The notes under the pieces: model-generated | The model's input: only the letters and a program-made list of their open reading frames with translations | What the model was told of the DNA's origin: nothing | The model's database searches: none | Program-made: the position numbers and the translations under genes | Shown here: positions 1 through 10,726 of the stretch, piece after piece | Position numbering within the stretch: position 1 is the stretch's first letter | Layout: every line of letters starts with the position of its first letter | Source: Candidatus Cryptobacteroides choladohippi | Lineage (GTDB): Bacteria > Bacteroidota > Bacteroidia > Bacteroidales > UBA932 | Reading direction: 5' to 3' | Assembly: GCA_018065985.1 (NCBI GenBank) | Contig: JAGHSF010000010.1 | Coordinates: 51,888-115,887, forward strand | DNA: 64,000 bases

Positions 1-1
1 C

Positions 2-805
2 CAGACTCAGTCGGCACAGCAGCCCAGCGATGTGCCCGGCTGGCTCGAACTTCCCTATGTGACCACAGGTGCTGACTTCCATGTCGGCTACCTTGGCAGC
101 GGCAGCACCCGAAACTACAGCTATCTGTACGACAAGGCCAACTACACCGCGCTTTGGTCTGCATACCCGCTCACAGGCGAGACAGGCTCTTCAAAGTCGA
201 CTTCCTGGAGCTACAATCCCGACATTCCCATGGATTGCCAGATTGATGTGAAGAACAGCAGCTATGGTACCAACTACGGCAGCACTGCCTATAACCGCGG
301 CCATCAGGTGCCGGCAGGTGACAGGACTCAGAATTCCACTGTTCGCAGTCAGGTTTACTATCTGACCAATCAGACACCCCAGCTGGAGGCATTCAACGGG
401 AATATCTGGGCGAGCCTTGAGAATGCCGTACGCGGACAGGCGACTCAGACCGACACGCTGTATGTGGTCACGGGTGCAAGCTTCCGCAAAGTCGGTGGTA
501 ACGAGACCATCAAGCACCTTACCGGCAATGGCGTGACTCCCGCGAGCATCCCCGTTCCCAATTACTATTGGAAGGTCCTGCTCAAGGTCAAGCGCAACTC
601 TGCCAAGCAGGTAACCTCGGCTTCGGCCATAGGCTTCTGGTTCGAGCACAAGACCTACGCAAACGGCAGTTCATACACCGACTACGCAGTCAGCGTCGAT
701 CAGATAGAGTCCTTCACAGGCTTTGACTTCTTTGCGAACCTCCCCGAAAGCTGCGAGGCCTCCTGCGAGACCAACAGCAGCTGGACGAGTTTCACAAACT
801 TCTAG
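2..805 (+). CDS. DNA/RNA non-specific endonuclease (NUC1 family), 5'-truncated by window edge
   Basis: Frame open to the left edge; translation contains NRGHQVPAGDR, resembling the DRGH motif region of NUC1 nucleases, and 'YVVTGASF'. Confidence 0.8.
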   Translation, partial: QTQSAQQPSDVPGWLELPYVTTGADFHVGYLGSGSTRNYSYLYDKANYTALWSAYPLTGETGSSKSTSWSYNPDIPMDCQIDVKNSSYGTNYGSTAYNRGHQVPAGDRTQNSTVRSQVYYLTNQTPQLEAFNGNIWASLENAVRGQATQTDTLYVVTGASFRKVGGNETIKHLTGNGVTPASIPVPNYYWKVLLKVKRNSAKQVTSASAIGFWFEHKTYANGSSYTDYAVSVDQIESFTGFDFFANLPESCEASCETNSSWTSFTNF

Positions 806-881
806 AGTATCATAGACTTTTGCAACAGGGTGCGCCTTGTGACGCAAATCTGCGAGCGCTGGCACAAACCGCAAATCAAAT

Positions 882-907
882 AACCTCGGCCATTTTCGGC
901 CGAGGTT
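882..907. terminator. Hairpin (aacctcggcc-attttc-ggccgaggtt), likely bidirectional terminator
   Basis: Perfect 10-bp stem with 6-nt loop between the convergent endonuclease and pyrB. Confidence 0.6.
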
Positions 908-921
908 CATTATATTCATGC

Positions 922-1023
922 AAACAGACAGCAGAGTGCTGCCAAAGCGGATTCGGGTTCGAGACGAGGCCCGTAGTGGCCGTCGCAGAATCCCGTAGCG
1001 TGGCAGCACTCTGCTGTCTGTTT
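922..1023. repeat. Palindromic element with 23-bp perfect inverted arms
   Basis: aaacagacagcagagtgctgcca (922-944) is the exact reverse complement of 1001-1023; the right arm overlaps the pyrB stop codon. Confidence 0.8.
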
Positions 1024-2098
1024 ATTTCACCTTCGAATCGCAGTAGGCGCACCTCACACCTGAATCGGTTGTGTGGAAGATGCGCTTGATGTTCTCATTG
1101 TTGCAGATGCATTTGGGATTGTGGCAGCTTCGTGCGGAATCCTCGAAGAATTCGGGGTGTTCGGGCATTCCGTGTGAAGGGTCGTTCTTCCACTGTATCA
1201 GGCTGTATATCAGTGCCATGCGGACGAACTTGCCGTTCTCGACCTGTCTGAAGTACGCGGCACGCGGGTCGTCGTCGACTTCGGGCTTGATCTCATTGAC
1301 GCGGGGCAGGGGATGCAGCACGGCCATCTTCTCCTTTGCAAGGGCCATCTTCTCTTTGTCGAGCACGAAACTGTCCTTTACATGCTCGAATTCATCCAGG
1401 TCAAGGAAACGTTCCTGCTGCACGCGTGTCATGTAAAGCACGTCGAGCTCGGGCATCACCTCTTCTATGGTGTGGACCTCGCGGTAGTTGACGCCCTGCT
1501 TGTCGCATACGTCGCTCTTGATGTAATCGGGCAGACGGAGTTCGTCGGGTGCTATAAGTATTACTTTCACGCCGTTGTAGCGCGAGAGCGCCTTGATCAG
1601 TGAATGCACGGTACGGCCGAACTTCAGGTCGCCGCAGAATCCTATGGTGATGCCGTCGATGTGGCCGAGCTCCCTCTTTATGGTAAGGAGGTCGGTCAGG
1701 GTCTGTGTGGGATGGGCGTGCGATCCGTCGCCGGCATTGATGATAGGCACCTTCGAAACAGTTGAAGCGATGTAGGGTGCGCCTTCGAGCGGGTGACGCA
1801 TGGCTATCACATCCACGAAGTTGCCCACTACGCGGACGGTGTCTTCAACGGTCTCGCCCTTGCTCACCGACGTATTCTTGGCGTCGGAGAATCCAAGCAC
1901 GTTGCCGCCCAGCTCCATCATTGCGGCGGTGAAGCTCAGGCGCGTGCGGGTGCTGGGTTCGTAAAAGAGGGTTCCCAGCTTGTGGTAGCGCAGACTGTCG
2001 CGGTATTTCTCGCGGTTGGCTATGATGTCCTCGCCCAGGGCGATGATCTGGTCGGTCTCCTGTTTGGTGAGGTCGGTAGGGTCGATTAGGTGTTTCAT
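1022..2098 (-). CDS. pyrB: Aspartate carbamoyltransferase with C-terminal PyrI-like zinc-binding tail
   Basis: MKHLIDPTDLTKQ..., STRTRLSF, HPTQTLTDL, HPLPR motifs; C-terminus CHNPKC...CAYC. Confidence 0.93.
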   Translation of the reverse strand: MKHLIDPTDLTKQETDQIIALGEDIIANREKYRDSLRYHKLGTLFYEPSTRTRLSFTAAMMELGGNVLGFSDAKNTSVSKGETVEDTVRVVGNFVDVIAMRHPLEGAPYIASTVSKVPIINAGDGSHAHPTQTLTDLLTIKRELGHIDGITIGFCGDLKFGRTVHSLIKALSRYNGVKVILIAPDELRLPDYIKSDVCDKQGVNYREVHTIEEVMPELDVLYMTRVQQERFLDLDEFEHVKDSFVLDKEKMALAKEKMAVLHPLPRVNEIKPEVDDDPRAAYFRQVENGKFVRMALIYSLIQWKNDPSHGMPEHPEFFEDSARSCHNPKCICNNENIKRIFHTTDSGVRCAYCDSKVK

Positions 2099-2105
2099 GC
2101 TGATT

Positions 2106-2735
2106 TTATCGAATCCAACTTTCATCTGAGGGATTGCTGCGGAACTGGAGTATGCGCTCCTTCCATCCTGCAGTGATGTATCCCATTTCAACTGCTACAT
2201 CCACGAGGGTGTCGAGGTTTGAAAGAGAGTAGTTGACCACACCTGCAGCTGCAAGGCGGTCGATGCCCTTCTGCATGCCGTAGGTGAAGATGCTGACGAT
2301 TCCGAGAACCTCTGCACCTGCTTCGCGGAGAGCCTCCACAACGTCGATGGCGCTGCCTCCTGTAGAGATGAGGTCCTCGATCACTACCACCTTTGCACCG
2401 GGTTCGAGGCGTCCCTCGATACGGTTGTTGCGGCCGTGTGACTTGGCTTCGCCGCGCACATAGCCCATGGGCATTCCAAGGATGTGTGCTGCGATGGCGG
2501 CATGGGCGATTCCGGCAGTGCTGGTACCCATGAGCACTTCAGCCTCGGGGAATTTTGCCTTTACAGTATCGGCGATTGACTGTTCTACGACCACGCGTGC
2601 CTCGGGGGAGGTGAGGATGAGTCGGTTGTCACAGTAAATAGGGCTCTTGATGCCGCTTGCCCATGTGAACGGCTCCTCCGGGCGGAGGAAAACTGCCTTG
2701 ATGCTCAGCAGCTGCTTTGCAATTGTCTTCTCCAT
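2106..2735 (-). CDS. pyrE: Orotate phosphoribosyltransferase
   Basis: VVVIEDLISTGGSAIDVVEALREAGAEVLG PRPP-binding motif; pyr operon context. Confidence 0.95.
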   Translation of the reverse strand: MEKTIAKQLLSIKAVFLRPEEPFTWASGIKSPIYCDNRLILTSPEARVVVEQSIADTVKAKFPEAEVLMGTSTAGIAHAAIAAHILGMPMGYVRGEAKSHGRNNRIEGRLEPGAKVVVIEDLISTGGSAIDVVEALREAGAEVLGIVSIFTYGMQKGIDRLAAAGVVNYSLSNLDTLVDVAVEMGYITAGWKERILQFRSNPSDESWIR

Positions 2736-2747
2736 GGTATGTCTTGT

Positions 2748-3446
2748 TTAAATGTATTCTTCAACACATCTGTTGTATGCTGCAACGGGGTCTTCTGCAG
2801 CGGTGATGGGGCGGCCGACGACTATGTAGTCGGAGCCAATCTCCTTTGCGCGTGCGGGTGTGGTGATTCGAACCTGGTCGTCCTTGGCCGCATCGGCGAA
2901 GCGGATGCCCGGGGTAACGGCGATGAAGCCGTCACCGCATTTCTGCTTGACGACCGAGGCCTCGAGAGGGGAGCAGACGACTCCGTCAAGTCCTGCCTCC
3001 TTGGCATTGGCTGCATAATGTGCGATGGTGTCGGCGATGGAAGCATTGATGAGCAGTTCCTTCTGCATGCGCTCCTCGCTGGTGGATGTGAGCTGTGTCA
3101 CCGCAATCAGGATGGGCCTTGTGCCATCGGTGCGGGTGAGCCCTTCGAGTGCGGCCTTCATCATCTCGATTGTGCCGGCGGCATGAAGGTTGGTCATATC
3201 TACGTCGAGGTTGCTGAGCACCCTCATTGTCTTCTTGACTGTATTGGGAATGTCATGCAACTTGAGATCGAGGAAGATCTTGTGTCCGCGTCGCTTGATC
3301 TCGCGTACGATTTCGGGACCTGCAGCGTAGTACAGTTCCATTCCAATCTTCACGAAGGGTTTGCGCTCGCACCCGGCGAATCTGTCGAGGAAGGCAAGAA
3401 CCTCCTCTGCGCTGCTGAAGTCGCAGGCTACTATTACATCTCTCAT
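2748..3446 (-). CDS. pyrF: Orotidine 5'-phosphate decarboxylase (short, type 1-like)
   Basis: [13 protein letters not shown] signature; 232 aa. Confidence 0.95.
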   Translation of the reverse strand: MRDVIVACDFSSAEEVLAFLDRFAGCERKPFVKIGMELYYAAGPEIVREIKRRGHKIFLDLKLHDIPNTVKKTMRVLSNLDVDMTNLHAAGTIEMMKAALEGLTRTDGTRPILIAVTQLTSTSEERMQKELLINASIADTIAHYAANAKEAGLDGVVCSPLEASVVKQKCGDGFIAVTPGIRFADAAKDDQVRITTPARAKEIGSDYIVVGRPITAAEDPVAAYNRCVEEYI

Positions 3447-4351
3447 ATTATGCCAATTATTTCGGTTAGACTGTCAATTCCGAGTTCTTCCATCACGGCT
3501 GGAAGCGACTCTGCTATCTCTTTGCAGACGAACGGGTTGCGGAGGTTTTCGGCTCCTACCTGCACTGCTGTTGCGCCGGCCATCATCATCTCTATCACGT
3601 CCTCGGCGCAGCTGACGCCGCCGCAGCCCATCACGGGAATGCTGCATGCGTGGGCCACCTGGTTCACCATCCTCAATGCAACGGGGAACACCGCGCGTCC
3701 GCTGAATCCGCCGTATCTGTTGGCAAGCACGGGTTTGCGGCGCCTGATGTCTATGCGCATTCCCAGTATCGTGTTGATGAGGGTGAGACCGTCGGCTCCT
3801 GCATCCTCGCAGGCCCTGGCAATCTCGGTGATGTCGGTAACGTTGGGGCTGAGTTTGATGAACACCGGCTTGCGGCACACATCCTTCACGGCCCGGGTCA
3901 CTTCGGCAGCTGCCTTGGCAGAGGTGCCGAATGCCAGTCCGCCGCCATGAACGTTGGGGCAGGAGATGTTGACTTCGAGAATATCGGTCTGGGGCGCGGC
4001 GTCTGCCTTTGCGCAGCACTCCACGTATTCATCGATGGAGAATCCGCTGATATTGGCTATGACTGCACCATTGAAGTGCTTCCTGACCGAAGGGAGCTTC
4101 TGCTCCACGAAAGCCTGTATGCCGGGGTTCTGAAGGCCCACTGAGTTGATCATTCCGCATGGTGTCTCTGCTATTCTTGGGCATTCGTTGCCATAGCGGG
4201 CATCTCTGGTGGTACCCTTCAGGGAAATTCCTCCGAGTATGTTCAAGTCGTAACTGTCGGCCATCTCGACGCCGAAGCCGAAGGTGCCGCTTGCGGGAAC
4301 AACAGGATTTTTGAGGCTTACGCCACAGAGCTTGACTTCAGTGTTTACCAT
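3443..4351 (-). CDS. pyrD: Dihydroorotate dehydrogenase, class 1B catalytic subunit
   Basis: [32 protein letters not shown]; next to pyrK; probable start [10 protein letters not shown]. Confidence 0.95.
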   Translation of the reverse strand: MVNTEVKLCGVSLKNPVVPASGTFGFGVEMADSYDLNILGGISLKGTTRDARYGNECPRIAETPCGMINSVGLQNPGIQAFVEQKLPSVRKHFNGAVIANISGFSIDEYVECCAKADAAPQTDILEVNISCPNVHGGGLAFGTSAKAAAEVTRAVKDVCRKPVFIKLSPNVTDITEIARACEDAGADGLTLINTILGMRIDIRRRKPVLANRYGGFSGRAVFPVALRMVNQVAHACSIPVMGCGGVSCAEDVIEMMMAGATAVQVGAENLRNPFVCKEIAESLPAVMEELGIDSLTEIIGII

Positions 4352-5082
4352 ATGATTTCCTCCTTGCTGAATACGGGACCGTCGGCGCAGATGCGTCGCG
4401 GGCCGTCGGTTGTATGGCAGGTGCAGCCGTAGCATATTCCGCAGCCGCAGCCCATCCTTTCCTCAAGGCTGGCCTCTCCATTGCCCTCCAGGGCTTCACA
4501 GACCGCCTTCATCATGACTTTGGGACCGCAGGTGTAGAAATGGTCATATTCCGGTTTCTCGAGCGATATTGCGTCTGTCACCAGACCTTTCACGCCGCGG
4601 CTTCCATCCATGGTCGCAACAATCACATGGGCCCCGAGTGTGCGGTATTCATCTTCGAGCACAATCTCGCTCTCCTTGTTGAAACCGAGTACCACGGTGA
4701 CCTTCCGGCCGAGCCTGACAAGTTCCTTGACGAGCGAGAAGGCCGGGCTGGCGCCCACACCGCCGCAGACCACGAGCGCCGCATCCTTTGTGAGACCGGC
4801 ATCGAATCCGTTGCCGAGCCCGGTAAGGATGTCGAGCTTTGTGCCGGGCTGCATGCTGCTCATCTCATCGGTACCCTGGCCCACGACCTTGTAGATGATG
4901 TCGAAGCCTTGCGCGTCCCAGCAGGTCGCTGCGATCGGTCGGCGAAGGAACCTCCCGGCTATGGCTATGTCGACGAACTGTCCGCCGCGCTCAAGCCCGG
5001 AAGTGTCCCCGAGCAGGCGCATGCGCCAGGTCTTGTCTGCCACGCATGCGTTGCTCTCGATTGTATATATACTCTGTTTCAT
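4345..5082 (-). CDS. pyrK: Dihydroorotate dehydrogenase electron-transfer subunit
   Basis: MGCGCGICYGCTCHT Fe-S motif, CGGVGASPAFSLV; start MKQSIYTIE. Confidence 0.95.
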   Translation of the reverse strand: MKQSIYTIESNACVADKTWRMRLLGDTSGLERGGQFVDIAIAGRFLRRPIAATCWDAQGFDIIYKVVGQGTDEMSSMQPGTKLDILTGLGNGFDAGLTKDAALVVCGGVGASPAFSLVKELVRLGRKVTVVLGFNKESEIVLEDEYRTLGAHVIVATMDGSRGVKGLVTDAISLEKPEYDHFYTCGPKVMMKAVCEALEGNGEASLEERMGCGCGICYGCTCHTTDGPRRICADGPVFSKEEIIW

Positions 5083-5091
5083 CGTTTGTCC

Positions 5092-5296
5092 TTGCAGCAG
5101 GGAGTGTAGCACTCCCGATGAACGTCCAGCTGTGCTGGACCCCACCATTCCGCTTCGCTACATGGTCCCCCCTCTTATGTTGCCGAGGTCGTGAGGGTGT
5201 TCACAGCAAGCATTTTTATGCTTGCGACCCGGGCAGAAGGGCTTTAGCCCGCCGGGATGGCACAGTTCCCTGGGAGTGCTACACTCCCTGCTGCAA
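5092..5296. repeat. Palindromic element with 25-bp perfect inverted arms and internal hairpins
   Basis: ttgcagcagggagtgtagcactccc (5092-5116) is the exact reverse complement of 5272-5296; internal hairpins gtccagc-tgt-gctggac and caagcat-tttt-atgcttg. Confidence 0.85.
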
Positions 5297-5300
5297 ACTG

Positions 5301-8300
5301 TTAATGGTTATATTCTTCGTCGATTGTAGAGATACCGAGGGTGATCTCCTCCAGGACGTCAAGCAGAACGCGCACGGTCTCCAGAGATGTGAAGATGGTT
5401 ACATTGTTCTCCACCGCTGCGCGGCGTATGCCGTAGCCGTCAAGACGGGTGCTGTGCTGGTTGATGTCGATAGTGTTGATCACGTAGCTTACGTGGCCCT
5501 GACGCAGTGCGTTGCAGATGTCGTCGGAACCGTCGCTGAGCTTCTTGAGTGTCCTGGTGCGTATGCCGTTCTGCTTGAGGAAGTCGGCTGTGCCCTGGGT
5601 TGCCTCGATGTTGAAGCCGAGGTTGTAGAAGCGGCGGATCAAAGGCAGGGCCTCGGCCTTGTCCTTGTTGGCGATTGTGGCGAACACGGTACCATAGTTG
5701 ACCACATGCACGCCTGATGCCTGCAGCGACTTGTAGAGTGCGCGGTTGAGTGAATCATCGTATCCGATTGCCTCTCCGGTAGACTTCATCTCAGGTGAGA
5801 GGTAGGTGTCGATGCCCTTGAGCTTGCCGAATGAGAAAGCGGGGGTCTTGACGTAATGGCGGTGACGCTCGGGATAGTAGGTCTCGGTGATTCCGAGTTC
5901 CGGCAGAGTCTTGCCGAGCATCACGAGGGTGGCAATCTTTGCCATGGGGATGCCTGTCGACTTTGACAGGAAGGGCACTGTGCGGGATGAGCGGGGATTC
6001 ACCTCGATTACATATACGTCATCGTTCTTGTCAACGATATACTGTATGTTGTAGAGGCCGACGATGCCGATCTCGAGACCGAGTTTGACTGTGTAGTCGA
6101 TTATCTGGTCCTTGACCTTCTGGCTGAGCGAGAAGGAAGGATATACGGAGATGGAGTCACCTGAGTGGATACCGGTACGCTCCACATGCTCCATGATGCC
6201 GGGGATGAATACATTCTTGCCGTCGCAGATTGCATCGACCTCGGATTCCTTTCCCATGATGTACTTGTCGACGAGTACGGGAGACTTCTCATTGATCTCC
6301 ACTGCGTTGTGCAGATAGTGGCGGAGAGCCTCCTCGTTGCCGACGATCATCATTGCGCGGCCGCCGAGCACGAATGAGGGACGCACGAGCACAGGGTATC
6401 CGATCTCTTCGGCTGCCTTGACTCCTTCCTCCACATCGGTCACTGCCTTTGCCTTGGGCTGGGGGATTCCGGTCTTGCGCATGATGGCCTCGAAGAGCTT
6501 GCGGTCCTCTGCGTTGTCGATGGCGTCGATCTGGGTGCCGATGATGGGCACTCCGAACTCGGCCACGGGGCCTGCCAGGTTGATGGCTGTCTGGCCGCCA
6601 AGGGTCACTATCACGCCCTCGGGCTTCTCAAGGTCGATGACGTTCATCACATCCTCGACGGTGAGGGGCTCGAAGTAGAGCTTGTCTGAAATCGTATAGT
6701 CGGTGGAGACTGTCTCGGGGTTGTTGTTGATGATGATGGCCTCGTAGCCTGCTTCCCTGATCGCCCAGATTGCATGTACGGTAGAGTAGTCGAACTCCAC
6801 ACCCTGGCCGATTCTGATCGGGCCTGCGCCCAGCACGAGAATCTTCTTGCGGTCTGATACTGCAGACTCGTTCTCCTGACCGTAGGTCGAGTAGAAGTAG
6901 GGCACATCGGCGTCATGCTCTGCAGCGCAGCTGTCGATGAACTTGTATACGGGGCGTATGTCGTTCTGCCAGCGGAACTCTATCATCTCCTTCTCGCTGC
7001 GTCCCCAGAGCTGGCCGATGAACTTGTCGCTGAAACCGTAGTTCTTGGCCTGTCTGAGCACATCGGCGTCCAGGGGATGCTCCTTGAGAGTCTTCTCCAT
7101 CCTGACGATGTTGGCGATCTTCTCGAGGAAGAGCATGTCGATCTTGGTGCAGTCGTAGATGAGACGCACGTCGACACCGTTGCGAATGAGCTGGGCGATG
7201 GCGAGGATGTGGTCGTCGGGGAACTTCACTATGTAGTTGAAGAGCTCCTCGTCAGTCATGAGCTCGAACTTCTTCTTCCAGATGTGGCAGCAGCCGATCT
7301 CGAGCGAACGGATGGCCTTGAGGAAACTTTCCTCGAAGTTGCGTCCGATGCTCATCACCTCACCTGTGGCCTTCATCTGCGTGCCGAGCACGTTGCTTGC
7401 CTCACTGAACTTGTCGAAGGGGAAGCGGGGTACCTTGGCAACGATGTAGTCGATGGTCGGCTCGCAGCATGCGGGAGCGCCGGCCACGGTGATCTCGTCG
7501 AGGGTGAGACCGACAGCGATCTTTGCGGTGACGCGTGCGATGGGGAATCCGCTGGCCTTCGAAGCAAGGGCGGAAGACCTTGACACACGGGGGTTGACCT
7601 CGATTATGTAGTAGTTGAATGAAAGCGGGTCAAGTGCGAACTGCACATTGCAGCCACCCTCGATCTTGAGGGCGCGGATAAGCTTGAGGGCGCTCTCGCG
7701 CAGAATCTCGTACTCCTTGTCGGCAAGAGTCTGGGCAGGTGCGACAACAATCGAATCTCCGGTGTGGATGCCCACAGGGTCGACGTTCTCCATCGAGCAG
7801 ATGGTGATGGCGGTGTCGTTGCTGTCCCGCATGACCTCGAACTCTATCTCCTTGTAACCCTTGACGCTCTTCTCGATGAGCACCTGATGTACGGGAGAGA
7901 GAGCGAGTGCGCTGCGCATCATCTCTGTAAGTTCTTCCTCGTTGTCGGCAAATCCGCCGCCTGTTCCTCCAAGTGTGAAGGCAGGCCTGAGCACTACAGG
8001 GTAGCCGATCTCTCTGGCAGCCTTCTGGGCCTCCTCGATGCTGTAGGTGATCTCGGAAGGGATCACCGGCTCGCCAAGGCTGATGCACATTTCCTTGAAG
8101 AGTTCGCGGTCTTCAGCCTGCTCGATGCTGTGGAAGGAGGTTCCGAGAATCTCCACATGGCATTCGTCGAGCACACCCTTGCGGGCGAGCTTGACTGCAA
8201 GATTGAGTCCTGTCTGTCCGCCGAGGCCCGGCACGATTGCGTCAGGACGCTCGTAGCGTATGATCTTTGCAACGTATTCAAGGTCGAGAGGTTCCATGTA

Positions 8301-8492
8301 AACCTTGTCGGCGATATGGGTGTCGGTCATGATCGTTGCAGGGTTCGAGTTCACAAGGACAACCTCGTATCCCTCTTCCTTGAGGGCAAGGCAGGCCTGT
8401 GTTCCTGCATAGTCGAATTCGGCAGCCTGGCCGATCACGATCGGGCCGGAGCCGATCACCATCACTTTCTTGATATCTGTTCTTCTGGGCAT
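5301..8492 (-). CDS. carB: Carbamoyl-phosphate synthase large subunit
   Basis: 1063 aa; duplicated ATP-grasp halves ([20 protein letters not shown] / [20 protein letters not shown]). Confidence 0.97.
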   Translation of the reverse strand: MPRRTDIKKVMVIGSGPIVIGQAAEFDYAGTQACLALKEEGYEVVLVNSNPATIMTDTHIADKVYMEPLDLEYVAKIIRYERPDAIVPGLGGQTGLNLAVKLARKGVLDECHVEILGTSFHSIEQAEDRELFKEMCISLGEPVIPSEITYSIEEAQKAAREIGYPVVLRPAFTLGGTGGGFADNEEELTEMMRSALALSPVHQVLIEKSVKGYKEIEFEVMRDSNDTAITICSMENVDPVGIHTGDSIVVAPAQTLADKEYEILRESALKLIRALKIEGGCNVQFALDPLSFNYYIIEVNPRVSRSSALASKASGFPIARVTAKIAVGLTLDEITVAGAPACCEPTIDYIVAKVPRFPFDKFSEASNVLGTQMKATGEVMSIGRNFEESFLKAIRSLEIGCCHIWKKKFELMTDEELFNYIVKFPDDHILAIAQLIRNGVDVRLIYDCTKIDMLFLEKIANIVRMEKTLKEHPLDADVLRQAKNYGFSDKFIGQLWGRSEKEMIEFRWQNDIRPVYKFIDSCAAEHDADVPYFYSTYGQENESAVSDRKKILVLGAGPIRIGQGVEFDYSTVHAIWAIREAGYEAIIINNNPETVSTDYTISDKLYFEPLTVEDVMNVIDLEKPEGVIVTLGGQTAINLAGPVAEFGVPIIGTQIDAIDNAEDRKLFEAIMRKTGIPQPKAKAVTDVEEGVKAAEEIGYPVLVRPSFVLGGRAMMIVGNEEALRHYLHNAVEINEKSPVLVDKYIMGKESEVDAICDGKNVFIPGIMEHVERTGIHSGDSISVYPSFSLSQKVKDQIIDYTVKLGLEIGIVGLYNIQYIVDKNDDVYVIEVNPRSSRTVPFLSKSTGIPMAKIATLVMLGKTLPELGITETYYPERHRHYVKTPAFSFGKLKGIDTYLSPEMKSTGEAIGYDDSLNRALYKSLQASGVHVVNYGTVFATIANKDKAEALPLIRRFYNLGFNIEATQGTADFLKQNGIRTRTLKKLSDGSDDICNALRQGHVSYVINTIDINQHSTRLDGYGIRRAAVENNVTIFTSLETVRVLLDVLEEITLGISTIDEEYNH

Positions 8493-8495
8493 GGC

Positions 8496-9572
8496 TTAGT
8501 CCTCCATATCTTTAATGAATTTGTCAAAGAAGTCACTTTCCTCGGGGCCGGGACAGCCCTCGGGATAGAACTGGACTGCACTTACCTTGTCGGCAGGGCA
8601 GGCAATTCCCTCGATGCAGCCGTCAGCCACGTCGCGATAGGTCACGCTGAGACCGGTACCTTCGATCGAGATCGGGTCGATTGCAAAGTTGTGGTTGTGC
8701 TCGGCAGAGATGATGCGGCCTGTCTCCATATTGCGGACGGGATGTCCGCCGTGGTGGCCGCTTGCCATCCTGTATGTCTTGGCACCATAGCTGAGCGCTA
8801 TGATCTGCTGTCCGAGGCAGATGCCGTATATGGGCAGTTTGCCACGAAGTTCCTTGACAAGCTCGATGATGCCGGGAAGTTCCTCGGGTGCTCCGGGGCC
8901 GTTTGAGATCAGGATGCCGTCCGGATTGAAGGCCATGATCTCCTGAACGGTGGAGTCAAAGGGTACAACAGTCACGTTGCAGCCGCGCTTGTTGAGTGCG
9001 GAAACGATGCTGTGCTTCATTCCACAGTCGATAATAACCACGTCGTAGTTGTGGTGGGCGGTGCGTGAGAACCATCTCTTGCTGCAACTTACCTCGGGTA
9101 CCACATTTGTGCGGACAGGAGAGAGGGAGATGAGCCTGAGCGCATCTGAAAGTGCCATGCTCTCGTCCACAATGGCTGCGCGTACGGCGCCTTTGCCGCG
9201 GATCAGCCTTGTGACCATGCGGGTGTCGAGGCCTGTCAGGCAGGGAACGCCCCTTTCCTCAAGCTCTTCGGAAAGAGTCTTTGTGAAACGGAAGTTGGAT
9301 GGTGTCTCGCAGCATTCGCCGACCACCAGACCTGCTACTCCGGTTGCCCGGGATTCGAAATCCTCGGCTGTGATGCCGTACTGGCCGATGAGGGGGTAGG
9401 TCATGACTACGATCTGCCCTGCATAAGCCGGGTCGGAAATGATCTCCTGGTATCCTACCACTGAGGTGTTGAAAACTATCTCCCCGACTGCAGGTGACTG
9501 CGCACCCACGCAGAGGCCGCAGAATTCCTGCCCGTTCTCGAGGACGAGCTTCATTTTCTTGTTGTTTGTCAT
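8496..9572 (-). CDS. carA: Carbamoyl-phosphate synthase small subunit
   Basis: CarA N-terminal domain and GICLGQQ nucleophile region; probable start MTNNKKMKLVLENG. Confidence 0.93.
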   Translation of the reverse strand: MTNNKKMKLVLENGQEFCGLCVGAQSPAVGEIVFNTSVVGYQEIISDPAYAGQIVVMTYPLIGQYGITAEDFESRATGVAGLVVGECCETPSNFRFTKTLSEELEERGVPCLTGLDTRMVTRLIRGKGAVRAAIVDESMALSDALRLISLSPVRTNVVPEVSCSKRWFSRTAHHNYDVVIIDCGMKHSIVSALNKRGCNVTVVPFDSTVQEIMAFNPDGILISNGPGAPEELPGIIELVKELRGKLPIYGICLGQQIIALSYGAKTYRMASGHHGGHPVRNMETGRIISAEHNHNFAIDPISIEGTGLSVTYRDVADGCIEGIACPADKVSAVQFYPEGCPGPEESDFFDKFIKDMED

Positions 9573-10690
9573 ATCAGATTGTAAATTGTTTTTCCGTTGT
9601 GTATTGTCTGCACGCAGCGTCCTTTGACCTCCCATCCGTCGAATGGGGTGCTGTGGCCGTGACCGGGGAACCCGGCAGAATCGATGACATAGGGGGTCTC
9701 GAGGTCGAAGATTGCGCAGTCGCCATCTCCTGAAGGCAGATTGAAACGTCTTCTCGGTGCGGTGCTCATGAGGTCCACAAGCTTGTCGAGCGTGATTATT
9801 CCCTTGCACACCAGCCCTGTATAGAGCAGCGGGAATGCAACGGGAAGTCCGACGATACCCATTGCACTGTGCTCAAGGCCGCGGGATTTCTCCTCTGCAG
9901 TATGCGGGGCATGGTCGGTGGCTATCATGTCGATGGTGCCGTCCAGCAGGCCTTCGATGAGGGCGTCCCTGTCTTCGGCGGAGCGCAGGGGAGGGTTCAT
10001 CTTGAACCGGCCGTCTTCCTGAAGGTCGGCATCGGTGAGAAGAAGGTAGTGCGGTGCTGTCTCGCAGCTTACGTTCACGCCTCGTGCCTTGGCCTTTCTG
10101 ATCAGATCGACGCTCTCCTTTGTGGAGATGTGGCATACATGATATGCGCATCCGGTGCGCTCGGCGAGTTCGAGGTCTCGTGCTATCTGCCCCCATTCGC
10201 TTTCGGAGCAGATGCCTTTATGCCCGTGCTCGCGCGCATATGCGCATTCATTGATATAGCCGCCACGCAGGAGTCTGTTGTCTTCGCAGTGCGCGGCGAT
10301 GATTACGCCAAGCGATGCGGCCTGACGCATTGCGGCAAGCATGACCGCATCGTCCTGCACGCCGGAACCGTCGTCGGAGAAGGCGGCAACCATTCCCTTC
10401 AAGGCAGCCATGTCGACCGGGTCGGTCCCTTTGCGTCCCATTGTAATGGTGGCGTAGGGGAGGACGTCTATGATTGCATCCCTGCGTATTATGCTGAGCT
10501 GTTCTTCGAGTGTCTCGGGCGAGTCGGGCGCAGGATTGAGGTTCGGCATGGTGCAGACGCAGGTATAGCCACCTGCGGCAGCTGCCTGGCAGCCTCCAAG
10601 TATTGTCTCCTTGTGCACAAAGCCAGGCTCGCGGAAGTGGACGTGCACATCGGCGAGCGCGGGACATCTGAAGTACTTGAGGTCTTGCAT
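9569..10690 (-). CDS. pyrC: Dihydroorotase
   Basis: DVHVHFREPGF, TDHAPH motifs; first gene of the operon. Confidence 0.94.
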   Translation of the reverse strand: MQDLKYFRCPALADVHVHFREPGFVHKETILGGCQAAAAGGYTCVCTMPNLNPAPDSPETLEEQLSIIRRDAIIDVLPYATITMGRKGTDPVDMAALKGMVAAFSDDGSGVQDDAVMLAAMRQAASLGVIIAAHCEDNRLLRGGYINECAYAREHGHKGICSESEWGQIARDLELAERTGCAYHVCHISTKESVDLIRKAKARGVNVSCETAPHYLLLTDADLQEDGRFKMNPPLRSAEDRDALIEGLLDGTIDMIATDHAPHTAEEKSRGLEHSAMGIVGLPVAFPLLYTGLVCKGIITLDKLVDLMSTAPRRRFNLPSGDGDCAIFDLETPYVIDSAGFPGHGHSTPFDGWEVKGRCVQTIHNGKTIYNLI

Positions 10691-10694
10691 ATTT

Positions 10695-10721
10695 AAAAAA
10701 AAGACGACTCCCTGAGCCGTC
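10695..10721 (-). terminator. Intrinsic terminator/attenuator 4 nt upstream of pyrC ATG
   Basis: Minus strand GACGGCTC-AGG-GAGTCGTC (8 bp with one G-U) followed by T8 then AAATATG. Confidence 0.75.
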
Positions 10722-10726
10722 AAATA

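Noticed and set aside
956-965. ggttcgagac, T-loop-like string suggesting a tRNA
   Set aside because: No acceptor, D or anticodon stems around it; it lies in the loop of a palindromic element. No tRNA was recognised in the window.
2739-3950. Long + strand ORF (403 aa) opposite pyrF/pyrD
   Set aside because: Shadow ORF antisense to clearly recognisable genes; translation lacks any family motif.
7764-8906. 380-aa + strand ORF opposite carB/carA
   Set aside because: Antisense to strongly conserved genes; codon-bias shadow ORF.
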